This document shows positions 42,886-50,035 of a stretch of DNA of 64,000 nucleotides, piece after piece. The translations under genes were made by a program, and so were the position numbers. Within the stretch, counting starts at the first letter, position 1. Every line of letters starts with the position of its first letter. Source of the DNA: Glacieibacterium sp038210595 (GTDB lineage: Bacteria; Pseudomonadota; Alphaproteobacteria; Sphingomonadales; Sphingomonadaceae); the NCBI GenBank assembly GCA_038210595.1, contig JBBQWN010000006.1, positions 48,509 through 112,508 of the forward strand, written 5' to 3'. The notes beneath the pieces were generated by a model. The model made no database searches, was not told where the DNA came from, and saw only the letters and a list, made by a program, of their open reading frames with translations.

Positions 42886-44514
42886 GTGATCGCAGACGGC
42901 AGGATGCAGGACTGGCCGCTATTGGTCTCGCGGCTGATCGACCATGCCGCGATCAACCATGGCCGCCGCGAGATCGTCAGCCTGGCGGTCGAGGGCGGCA
43001 CCCACCGCTCCGACTGGCACACCGTCCGCGACCGCGCGCTGAAGGTCGCGCAGAGCCTTGCGCGGCTCGGCATCCACCCCGGCGACCGGGTCGCGACGCT
43101 GGCCTGGAACACCTGGCGCCATGTCGAGAGCTGGTACGGCATCTCCGGCATGGGCGGTGTCGCCCACACCATCAACCCGCGGCTGTTCGCCGATCAGATC
43201 GTCTATATCGCCAACCACGCCGCCGACCGGGTGCTGTTCTTCGACCTGAGCTTCATGGCGCTGGTCGAGGCGATCGCGCCGCGGCTGGAGACCATCGAGC
43301 ACTGGGTGGTGCTGACCGACGCCGCCCACCTGCCCGCCTCCTCGCTGCCGCTGGTCGCCTATGAGGATCTGGTCGCCGCCGCCGACGGCGACTTCGCCTG
43401 GGCGGCGCTGGACGAGAACGCGCCCGCCGGGCTGTGCTATACCAGCGGCACCACGGGCAACCCGAAGGGCGTGCTGTACAGCCACCGCTCGAACGTCCTG
43501 CACGCGATGGCGGCGTCGATGACCGACACCTACGCCATGTCGCAGCGCACCGCGGTGCTGCCGATCGCGCCGATGTTCCATGCCAACGCCTGGGGCATCC
43601 CCTATACCGCCGCGCTGGTCGGCGCGAAGCTGGTGCTGAACGGACCGCACTTCGACGCGCCGACGCTGACCCGGCTGATCGTCGACGAGGGTGTCACCTT
43701 CTCGCTGGCGGTGCCGACGGTGTGGCTGTCGGTGCTCCAGCATCTCGACCGCAGCGGCGGCGATCTCGGCGGGCTGGAGCGCGTCGCCATCGGCGGTTCG
43801 GCGGTGCCGCGCTCGATGATCGAGGCGTTCCGCGACCGCGGCGTCACCGTCGGGCATTTGTGGGGGATGACCGAGATGTCGCCGCTGGGCACGCTGGGCG
43901 TGCTGTGCTCGCACGCCGCCGCGCTGCCGCCGGAACAGCAGATCGACATGCAGTGCAAGCAGGGCCGCGCCGCCTTCGGGGTGGAGATGAAGATCGTCGG
44001 CGAGGACGGGGCCGAGCTGCCGCGTGACGGCGCCGCGTTCGGGCGGCTGCTGGTGCGCGGGCCGTGGATCGTCGGCCGCTATTTCCGTGGCGACGGTGGC
44101 GACGTGCTCGACGCCGACGGCTGGTTCGATACCGGCGACGTCGCCACCCTCGATGCGCTCGGCTATATGCAGATCGTCGACCGCTCCAAGGACGTCATCA
44201 AGTCGGGCGGCGAGTGGATCAGCTCGATCGATCTCGAGAACGCCGCGGTCGGTGCGCCCGGGGTCGCGGAGGCCGCGGTGATCGGCCTGCCGCATCCGAA
44301 ATGGGACGAGCGGCCGCTGCTGCTGGTCCGCGCCCGCGACGGCGAGACGGTCACCAAGCAGGGCGTGCTCGACTATCTGGAGTCGCGCATCGCCAAATGG
44401 TGGACGCCGGACGAGGTGCTGATCGTCGACGACCTGCCCCACACCGCCACCGGCAAGCTGCTGAAAACCGAGCTGCGGGCGCGGTACAAGGACTATAAGC
44501 TGCCGACAGCCTAG
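42886..44514 (+). CDS. AMP-forming acyl-CoA synthetase
   Basis: 542 aa from GTG 42886 (MIADGRMQDWPLLVSRLIDH). P-loop CYTSGTTGNPKGVLYSH, RTAVLPIAPMFHANAWGIP, WGMTEMSPLGTLG, FDTGDVATLDALGYMQIVDRSKD, SGGEWISSIDLEN, and the catalytic Lys in PHTATGKLLKTEL. This matches the medium/long-chain group (AlkK-like). Its RBS is in a hairpin. Its stop is shared with the convergent radical SAM gene through CTAG. Confidence 0.93.
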   Translation: MIADGRMQDWPLLVSRLIDHAAINHGRREIVSLAVEGGTHRSDWHTVRDRALKVAQSLARLGIHPGDRVATLAWNTWRHVESWYGISGMGGVAHTINPRLFADQIVYIANHAADRVLFFDLSFMALVEAIAPRLETIEHWVVLTDAAHLPASSLPLVAYEDLVAAADGDFAWAALDENAPAGLCYTSGTTGNPKGVLYSHRSNVLHAMAASMTDTYAMSQRTAVLPIAPMFHANAWGIPYTAALVGAKLVLNGPHFDAPTLTRLIVDEGVTFSLAVPTVWLSVLQHLDRSGGDLGGLERVAIGGSAVPRSMIEAFRDRGVTVGHLWGMTEMSPLGTLGVLCSHAAALPPEQQIDMQCKQGRAAFGVEMKIVGEDGAELPRDGAAFGRLLVRGPWIVGRYFRGDGGDVLDADGWFDTGDVATLDALGYMQIVDRSKDVIKSGGEWISSIDLENAAVGAPGVAEAAVIGLPHPKWDERPLLLVRARDGETVTKQGVLDYLESRIAKWWTPDEVLIVDDLPHTATGKLLKTELRARYKDYKLPTA

Positions 44515-45620
44515 ATTGTCCAGCTGGCAACACTGGTCGCCGGCCGCGTGTCGAACAGGTCGTCCTGCGGGCCCGGCACGCGGAACAGGTCGGTGCGCAG
44601 GTCGAACTTCGCGTTGCCGAGGCCGAGCTTGGTGCAGGCGAGCCGGAAGCGGGTGCGCAGCATCTCGGCATAGGGTCCCGACCCGCGCATCCTTGTGCCG
44701 AAATCGGGGTCGTTATCGCGGCCGCCGCGCATGCCCTGGATCAGCGCCATGACCTTGCCGGCGCGGTCGGGGTGGTGGGCGTCGAGCCAGGCGCGGAACA
44801 ATGGCGCGACCTCGTGCGGCAGCCGCACCGGCAGCGAGAAGGCACCGCGTGCGCCGGCATCCTTCGCCGCCGCCAGGATCGCCTCGATCTCGTGGTCGGT
44901 AACCGCGGGCACCACCGGCGAGACGCTGACGAACACCGGCACGCCGGCCTCGGCGAGGGCGCGGATCGCTGAGATCCGGCGCAGCGGCGTCGGCGCGCGC
45001 GGCTCCAGCGTCCGCGCGGTCGCCCGGTCGAGACTGGTCACCGACACCGCCACCGCCGCGAGGCCGCGCGCCGCCATCGGACCCAGGATGTCAATGTCGC
45101 GCGTCACCCGGTCGGACTTGGTGGTAATCGTCACCGGGTGGCCGAACTCGCTGAGCACCGCTAGGCAGTCGCGGGTGATGCGGTGGGTCGCCTCGATCGG
45201 CTGGTAAGGGTCGGTGTTGGTGCCCATCGCGATCGGACGGCAGGTGTAGCCGCGCTTCGACAGCTCGGCGCGGAGCAGCGCGGGCGCGCTGGGCTTGGCG
45301 ATCAGCCGCGATTCGAAATCGAGGCCCGGCGACAGGCCGAGATAGGCGTGGGTCGGCCGCGCGAAGCAGTAGATGCAGCCGTGCTCGCAGCCCCGGTATG
45401 CATTGATCGAGCGGTCGAAGCCAATGTCGGGCGAGGCGTTGCGGCTGATGATCGTGCGCGGCGTCTCCAGGCTGACTTCGGTGCGCAGCGGCGGCGCGCC
45501 GTCCAGCCCGTCACGCGCGTCGAGCCAGTCGCCGTCCGCCTCGCGCGCCGGATCGTCGAAGCGCGCGCTGCGGGCATTGGCGGGGGCACCTCGGCCGCTC
45601 CGGAGCTCGGGGTTGAGCAT
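44511..45620 (-). CDS. PA0069-family radical SAM protein
   Basis: 369 aa. Radical SAM cluster CxxxCxxC in GCEHGCIYCFARPTHAYLG; FDRSINAYRGC precedes it, and the TKSDRVTRDID and VSVSPVVPAVTDHEIEAIL strands follow. The PA0069 group resembles spore photoproduct lyases and DNA-repair-type radical SAM enzymes, but its function has not been defined. Its ATG lies 13 bp from a parS-like palindrome. Its stop lies on CTAG shared with the acyl-CoA synthetase. Confidence 0.9.
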   Translation of the reverse strand: MLNPELRSGRGAPANARSARFDDPAREADGDWLDARDGLDGAPPLRTEVSLETPRTIISRNASPDIGFDRSINAYRGCEHGCIYCFARPTHAYLGLSPGLDFESRLIAKPSAPALLRAELSKRGYTCRPIAMGTNTDPYQPIEATHRITRDCLAVLSEFGHPVTITTKSDRVTRDIDILGPMAARGLAAVAVSVTSLDRATARTLEPRAPTPLRRISAIRALAEAGVPVFVSVSPVVPAVTDHEIEAILAAAKDAGARGAFSLPVRLPHEVAPLFRAWLDAHHPDRAGKVMALIQGMRGGRDNDPDFGTRMRGSGPYAEMLRTRFRLACTKLGLGNAKFDLRTDLFRVPGPQDDLFDTRPATSVASWTI

Positions 45621-45633
45621 GGAACCAGCCTAG

Positions 45634-45649
45634 TGTTCCACGTGGAACA
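45634..45649. other. parS-like centromere site
   Basis: TGTTCCACGTGGAACA is a perfect 16-bp palindrome identical to the common bacterial parS sequence bound by chromosomal ParB. It lies in the 96-bp divergent intergenic region between the radical SAM gene and the small secreted protein gene. ParB and ParA are not in the window. parS sites cluster near the replication origin, so this window is probably origin-proximal (inference). Confidence 0.82.
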
Positions 45650-45716
45650 ATACAAGAACATTTGAGCGAGCCTGCCCCTCGTGCTAGGCTGCGAACGCCA
45701 CCGTTGGAGCCATGGC

Positions 45717-45944
45717 ATGTTCGTTTCGTTGATCGCCGCTGCCGCCACCCTTGCCGTGCCGCAAGCCCGGCGGCTCGAATGTCCTGACCAGCCGATCCTC
45801 CACAACGCCAGCGGCACCGCGGACGCCAGGGCCAGACGGCTCGGCGACCTGCCGCCGGCCAATCATGTGCTGACGGTGTACCGCGAGGTCGAGCGCTGCC
45901 CGGTACCGGTGATCGTGCGCTACGGCATTGGCGGGGATCGCTGA
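45717..45944 (+). CDS. Small secreted protein of unknown function
   Basis: 75 aa from ATG 45717 (MFVSLIAAAATLAVPQARRLECPDQPIL); the ATG at 45712 is out of frame. Hydrophobic signal-like N-terminus, two Cys (LECPD and ERCPVPV) that may pair, and a conserved-looking LGDLPPANHVLTVYREV. Small proteins of this pattern are common in sphingomonads, but no function is known to me. GGAGCC ribosome site. Confidence 0.65.
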   Translation: MFVSLIAAAATLAVPQARRLECPDQPILHNASGTADARARRLGDLPPANHVLTVYREVERCPVPVIVRYGIGGDR

Positions 45945-45950
45945 AACAGT

Positions 45951-45979
45951 CCGGGCGGCGGAGAATCCCCGCCGCCCGG
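45951..45979. terminator. Hairpin between convergent genes
   Basis: 11-bp stem CCGGGCGGCGG / CCGCCGCCCGG (45951-45961 with 45969-45979), 7-nt loop, 6 bp after the stop of the small secreted protein. It has no plus-strand T tract and a short TGTTTC on the minus strand, so it is a weak, possibly bidirectional terminator. Confidence 0.45.
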
Positions 45980-46052
45980 CCGTTGCCCCTGCAGGCGCTT
46001 TTATCGCGCGGTGCCGGGGCCGCTTATTGGACGGATTCGACAAATCGATGCG

Positions 46053-46760
46053 CTAGCGGAACACTCCATAGCGCACGTCGACGATCTGCCGCGTCTTCTT
46101 GCGCACCAGCAGCAGGTCGGGGCCATACCGCACCCAACGATAGCCCTTCGGGGCCGGATAGATACCGATCAGGCCATAGTCGGTGAAATAATAGGCGCTG
46201 CTGAGGAAGATCGACGGCAGCAATAGCCCGACGTCCCAGCGACGGTAGCGATAGCCGCCCGGATAGCTGAAGCCCGGCCGGTAGATCGGCGGGCGGCCCC
46301 AGTGATTGCCGTTCCAATAGCCCGGCGGCGGCCGGTAATTGGGCGGGCGCGGCGGGCGCGGCCGGTTGGCACCGGTGCCAGGACGCGGCGGCTGGATCTC
46401 GGGCCGACCCGGCCGCGGTGGCTGGATTTCAGGCCGGCCCGGGCGGGGCGGCTGGATTTCGGGGCGGCCCGGCCGTGGCGGCTGAATCTGCGGCCCGCCA
46501 TTGCCCGGCCGCGGCGGCTGTATCTCTGGCCGGCCAGGCCGCGGCGGCTGGATCTGCTGCCCGCCATTGCCTGGGCGCGGCGGCTGGACTTGCGGTCCGC
46601 CGTTGCCGGGGCGGGGCGGGCGCGGGCCAGCCCCGGGGCCCCCGGGGCCACCGGCACTTGGCGCCTCGGGACGGCCCGGGCGCGCCATCTTGTCCTGCGC
46701 CTCGGCGACGCTCGTGCCCAACATCAACAAGGTGGTCGCGATCAACACGGCGCGTGACAT
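46053..46760 (-). CDS. RcnB-like protein with proline-rich repeats
   Basis: 235 aa from ATG 46760, behind GAGGAGA. Signal peptide MSRAVLIATTLLMLGTSVAEA. Residues 49-129 are tandem repeats of RPGRPEIQPP (10 aa) or RPGNGGPQIQPP (12 aa). The C-terminal GYRWVRYGPDLLLVRKKTRQ and IVDVRYGVF match RcnB (nickel/cobalt homeostasis regulator) and its paralogues in sphingomonads. The repeats probably make an extended periplasmic spacer. A metal role here is not proved. Confidence 0.75.
   Translation of the reverse strand: MSRAVLIATTLLMLGTSVAEAQDKMARPGRPEAPSAGGPGGPGAGPRPPRPGNGGPQVQPPRPGNGGQQIQPPRPGRPEIQPPRPGNGGPQIQPPRPGRPEIQPPRPGRPEIQPPRPGRPEIQPPRPGTGANRPRPPRPPNYRPPPGYWNGNHWGRPPIYRPGFSYPGGYRYRRWDVGLLLPSIFLSSAYYFTDYGLIGIYPAPKGYRWVRYGPDLLLVRKKTRQIVDVRYGVFR
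46374..46613 (-). repeat. In-frame tandem repeat coding for proline-rich decamers/dodecamers
   Basis: Seven units of 30 or 36 bp code for RPGNGGPQVQPP, RPGNGGQQIQPP, RPGRPEIQPP, RPGNGGPQIQPP, then three RPGRPEIQPP. All unit lengths are multiples of 3, so copy changes keep the frame. Synonymous differences exist between units, so it is not a very recent expansion. It is not a CRISPR. Confidence 0.9.
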
Positions 46761-46816
46761 CGTCGCTCTCCTCAACATGCCAGACGAGGCTATGCGCGCC
46801 GCCGCACCGCGCAACC

Positions 46817-47344
46817 TTATCGCTCGGTCAGTCGCGGCATCAGCTCGACGAAGTTGCAGGGCCGGTGGCGGCTGTCGAGCTGGGTCGACAGGATGCCGTC
46901 CCAACCATCCTTGACCGCCCCCGTCGAACCCGGCAGCGCGAACAAATAGGTGCCGCGCGCGACGCCGGCGGTCGCCCGAGACTGCACGGTCGAGGTGCCG
47001 ATGCTCTGATAGCTGAGCCAGCGGAACAGCTCGCCGAAGCCCGGGATTTCCTTGTCCCACACCGCCGCGAAAGCCTCTGGCGTCACGTCGCGGCCAGTGA
47101 CCCCGGTGCCGCCGGTGGTGATGATGCAATCGACGGCTGCATCGTCGATCCAGCCGTTCAGCTGCGCGACCAGCGCAGGCACGTCGTCGCGGACGATGGC
47201 GCGCGCCGCCAGCACATGGCCCGCGGCGGTCAACCGCGCAACCAGCGTATCGCCCGACGTGTCGTCGGCGGCGCTGCGGGTGTCGGAAACGGTCAGGACG
47301 GCGATGCGGACGGGGATGAAGGTGCGGCTCTCGTCAACCGGCAC
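46817..47344 (-). CDS. moaB: Molybdenum cofactor biosynthesis protein B
   Basis: 175 aa from GTG 47344, overlapping the transglycosylase gene by 11 bp. MogA/MoaB fold: IAVLTVSDTRSAADDTSGDTL, ITTGGTGVTGRDVTPEAF, RATAGVARGTYLFALPGSTGAV, and CNFVELMPRL. It binds molybdopterin; adenylylation or structural role. No other moa gene is nearby. Confidence 0.93.
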   Translation of the reverse strand: MPVDESRTFIPVRIAVLTVSDTRSAADDTSGDTLVARLTAAGHVLAARAIVRDDVPALVAQLNGWIDDAAVDCIITTGGTGVTGRDVTPEAFAAVWDKEIPGFGELFRWLSYQSIGTSTVQSRATAGVARGTYLFALPGSTGAVKDGWDGILSTQLDSRHRPCNFVELMPRLTER

Positions 47345-49184
47345 TGGCGATCACCATGTCGTCGAGCGGCAGGTCGGGGCCGAGGTAGCGCGGCACCGGC
47401 GGCGCGACGAACGTCGGCACGACCTTCACGCCGTCCTGCCCGGCCTGGCCCGGGAACTTCGGCCACAGGTCCTTCGCCAGCGCGTCGAGGCTGGGCGTCG
47501 CCGCGCCGTCGCGCAGCTGGTACATCCAGAAATTGCGCAGCACGACCTCGACATAGTGCCGCGTCTCCTTGAACGGGATCGACTCGATGAACAGCAGCGG
47601 GTCGCCGTTGTCGCGCAGCGTCGTGTTCCACTTCTGCACCGAACCCGGCCCGGCGTTGTAGGCCGCGACGACCTTGGGCAGCAGCCCGCCGGTGTAGCTC
47701 ATGTCGCGCAGTGACTGGAGGTAGGACTGGCCGATCTCGACGTTGAACTCGGGGTCGCTCAGGTCGCGCATCGCGGCGACCTCGACCGTGGTGCCGTCGG
47801 CCATGCGTGCAGTCATCAGCTTAGCGGTGCCGGGCATCAGCTGCATGATGCCCTTGGCGCCGGTGCGGCTGGTCGCGGTGGTCTGGAAGTTCGATTCCTG
47901 CAGCGCGTGGGCGAACACCAGGTTGCGGTCGACACGCCAGCCGCCGGCGGGCCGCCAGTCCGGCGCCGGGAAGCGCGCCGACAGGGGCGTCTCCTGCCCA
48001 AGCGGCGGATGCTGGGCCAGCCAGTATTGTGTCGCCGGCAGGTTGAGCCGCGCCGACAGGCGCAGCAGCGGCGCATAGGCCGTCGGGTCGGCGGTCGACG
48101 CCAGATATTTCAGCTCGCGGTCGGCCAGGCCCAACTGCCCGATCTCGACCAGTGCGGCGGCGCGTTTCGCCCCCGGCAGCGCTGACAGCGTGTTCCAGTC
48201 GGCGGTGATGAAGTCGGGCTCGGCCCAGTCGAGGCCGAGGTCCTCGCCCAGCACGCGGCGCGCCAGGATGCCGTAAAACCGGTCGCCATAGGCCGCGGCG
48301 CGGGTCAGCCGCGTCTGCGCGTCGCCGGCGCGGTTGCACTGGCGGTGCGCGCGGCTGGCCCAATACGCCCCGCCGGCGGCGAGGTCGGGGCTGGCAAGCT
48401 TGGTGGCGATGGTGTCGAACGCCTTCGACGCTGCCTCGCAGTCGCCCTGGCGGAAAGCCGCGAGGCCCGCCACCCAGGCACCGAGCGCGGCCCATTCGCC
48501 CGACCCTTGCGCCGCGTACAGCCCCATGCGCTGCGCCGACAGATCGTCGCCGCCGATATAATAGCTCCACCCCGTCCGCTGCGCCCATTCGGTCGCGACC
48601 GGCTCGGAGGCATTGTCGCTCATCTGCTGCCACGCCGCCTCGGCCTCGGCGTTGCGGTCGGCAGCGAGCAGCGGCTTCAGGCGGCTGGCCAGCGACACGT
48701 CGCCCGCCAGCCCGAAGCCCTGCGCGGCGCGCGGCGCCATCGGTGTCGAGAAGGTGACGGTGCGATAGGCATGCTGGACCGGGGCCGCCACCTCCGGCGC
48801 GCCCAGCCGCGCGACCAGCTGCAGCACCTTGGGCGTCTGCGGCAGGTCGGCATTGGCATGCAGCCACAAATTCATTTCGTCGAGGCTGGCGCGACCCAGT
48901 CCCTTGGCCAGCATCAACTGCGCTTTGGCCGTGCCGGTCAGCGGCCCGTCGGGCAGCGCCGCCAGCCCGGCCTCCGCCTGCGCCGTGTGCCCGGCGTCGA
49001 TGTCGCGAAAGATCTGGGTATAGGCGGCGCGCTCGCCGCCGTTCAGCTGCTGCGGCACCCGGCGCTGCGACGCGGTGATGCCCGTACCCTGCGCGGTGAC
49101 GACGATGTCGACGGACCCTGCCGCCGCGTCGGCGCCGTGCGCGGCGGCGGGCAGCAGCGCCGCGATGAGCAGCGCCCTAAGCAT
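47334..49184 (-). CDS. Soluble-type lytic transglycosylase
   Basis: 616 aa. Signal peptide MLRALLIAALLPAAAHGADA, a long superhelical Ala-rich domain (about 50-430), and a C-terminal SLT domain: catalytic Glu in HALQESNFQTTATSRTGAKGIMQLMPGTA, then VAAYNAGPGSVQKW. It cleaves peptidoglycan to 1,6-anhydromuropeptides. Similar to Slt70 in order. Its 5' end overlaps the upstream UDG gene by 8 bp. Confidence 0.92.
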   Translation of the reverse strand: MLRALLIAALLPAAAHGADAAAGSVDIVVTAQGTGITASQRRVPQQLNGGERAAYTQIFRDIDAGHTAQAEAGLAALPDGPLTGTAKAQLMLAKGLGRASLDEMNLWLHANADLPQTPKVLQLVARLGAPEVAAPVQHAYRTVTFSTPMAPRAAQGFGLAGDVSLASRLKPLLAADRNAEAEAAWQQMSDNASEPVATEWAQRTGWSYYIGGDDLSAQRMGLYAAQGSGEWAALGAWVAGLAAFRQGDCEAASKAFDTIATKLASPDLAAGGAYWASRAHRQCNRAGDAQTRLTRAAAYGDRFYGILARRVLGEDLGLDWAEPDFITADWNTLSALPGAKRAAALVEIGQLGLADRELKYLASTADPTAYAPLLRLSARLNLPATQYWLAQHPPLGQETPLSARFPAPDWRPAGGWRVDRNLVFAHALQESNFQTTATSRTGAKGIMQLMPGTAKLMTARMADGTTVEVAAMRDLSDPEFNVEIGQSYLQSLRDMSYTGGLLPKVVAAYNAGPGSVQKWNTTLRDNGDPLLFIESIPFKETRHYVEVVLRNFWMYQLRDGAATPSLDALAKDLWPKFPGQAGQDGVKVVPTFVAPPVPRYLGPDLPLDDMVIASAG

Positions 49185-49938
49185 CGAGTCGGGCCTTCAG
49201 CGCCTGCAAGTCGCGCCACGCAAGCGCCTTGAGGCCCGGCTGGACGAGCAGCTGCGTCGGGTGGAAGCTGGGCAGCACGGCCAGTTCACCGCCGCTCAGG
49301 GTCTGCCACTTGCCGCGCAGCCGGTTGATGCCTGCACCCGCCCCGGTCAGCGCCGCCGCCGCGGCACCGCCGAGCGCAAGGATGGCGCGCGGCCTGGCCA
49401 GTTCGATCTGGCGGCGCAGGAACGGCGCGCAGGCGGCGATCTCGGCCGCTGCGGGCCCACGGCCGCCCGGCGTCGGCCAATAGACCAGGTTGGCGAGATA
49501 GGCGGTGTCGCGCGACAGCCCGATTGCCGCCAGCATGCGGTCGAGCAGCAGCCCGGCGTCGCCGCCGAACACGCCCGCTGCCGATGGCATATCGCCGATC
49601 AGCATCAGCGGACTGCCCGGCGTCCCCGCGGCGAACATCGGCGGGTTGCCGTGCGTCGCCAGCGCGCAGCCGTCGAATTCGGTCAGCGCGGCCTCCAGCG
49701 CGGCAAGGCTGTCGATACCGGTGACGCTCGCCACCGCCGCGACCACCGCATCGGCCTCGCACGGCGCGGCGACTTCGGTGACCGGGGGCGGCGGAATCTG
49801 GATCGCGTCGGGCACCGCCAACCAGGCAAACGGCTGGTCGTCGACAAGCGTATCGACCCCGGCCTCGACAAGCCAGGCAAGCGCCGCCAGCGCGTCGCGT
49901 GAAGACAGTTGTTGGGCACCCCCGCTCACGACCGCCAC
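49177..49938 (-). CDS. Uracil-DNA glycosylase family protein, divergent motif
   Basis: 253 aa from a GTG start at 49938. C-terminal core of the family 4-like UDG superfamily: LLLDRMLAAIGLSRDTAYLANLVYWPTPGGR, RAILALGGAAAAALTG, and LPSFHPTQLLVQPGLKALAW (HP motif). The first motif, normally GEAPGxxED, reads GDMPSAAGVFGG, so the usual catalytic acid is not seen; only single Cys remain where 4Fe-4S ligands occur. It may be a lineage-specific variant. Flanked by slt and, divergently, ETF-QO. Confidence 0.78.
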   Translation of the reverse strand: MAVVSGGAQQLSSRDALAALAWLVEAGVDTLVDDQPFAWLAVPDAIQIPPPPVTEVAAPCEADAVVAAVASVTGIDSLAALEAALTEFDGCALATHGNPPMFAAGTPGSPLMLIGDMPSAAGVFGGDAGLLLDRMLAAIGLSRDTAYLANLVYWPTPGGRGPAAAEIAACAPFLRRQIELARPRAILALGGAAAAALTGAGAGINRLRGKWQTLSGGELAVLPSFHPTQLLVQPGLKALAWRDLQALKARLDA

Positions 49939-50001
49939 TCTGCGACGGTCCGCGCTCTGGTCAATGCGAACCGGCCTTAGTATCTGACGAATGATGGCAA
50001 A

Positions 50002-50024
50002 GCCGCGACGGATTGAATCGCGGC
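50002..50024 (+). promoter_or_regulatory. Leader hairpin before ETF-QO
   Basis: GCCGCGA / TCGCGGC (50002-50008 with 50018-50024), 9-nt loop, directly adjacent to GGGGAG (50025-50030), the ribosome site of ATG 50036. It may modulate initiation; the evidence is only structural. Confidence 0.35.
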
Positions 50025-50035
50025 GGGGAGTTTGA

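Noticed and set aside
46374..46613. Regular repeats resembling CRISPR
   Set aside because: Units are contiguous, in frame and code for proline-rich peptide; there are no spacers or cas genes.
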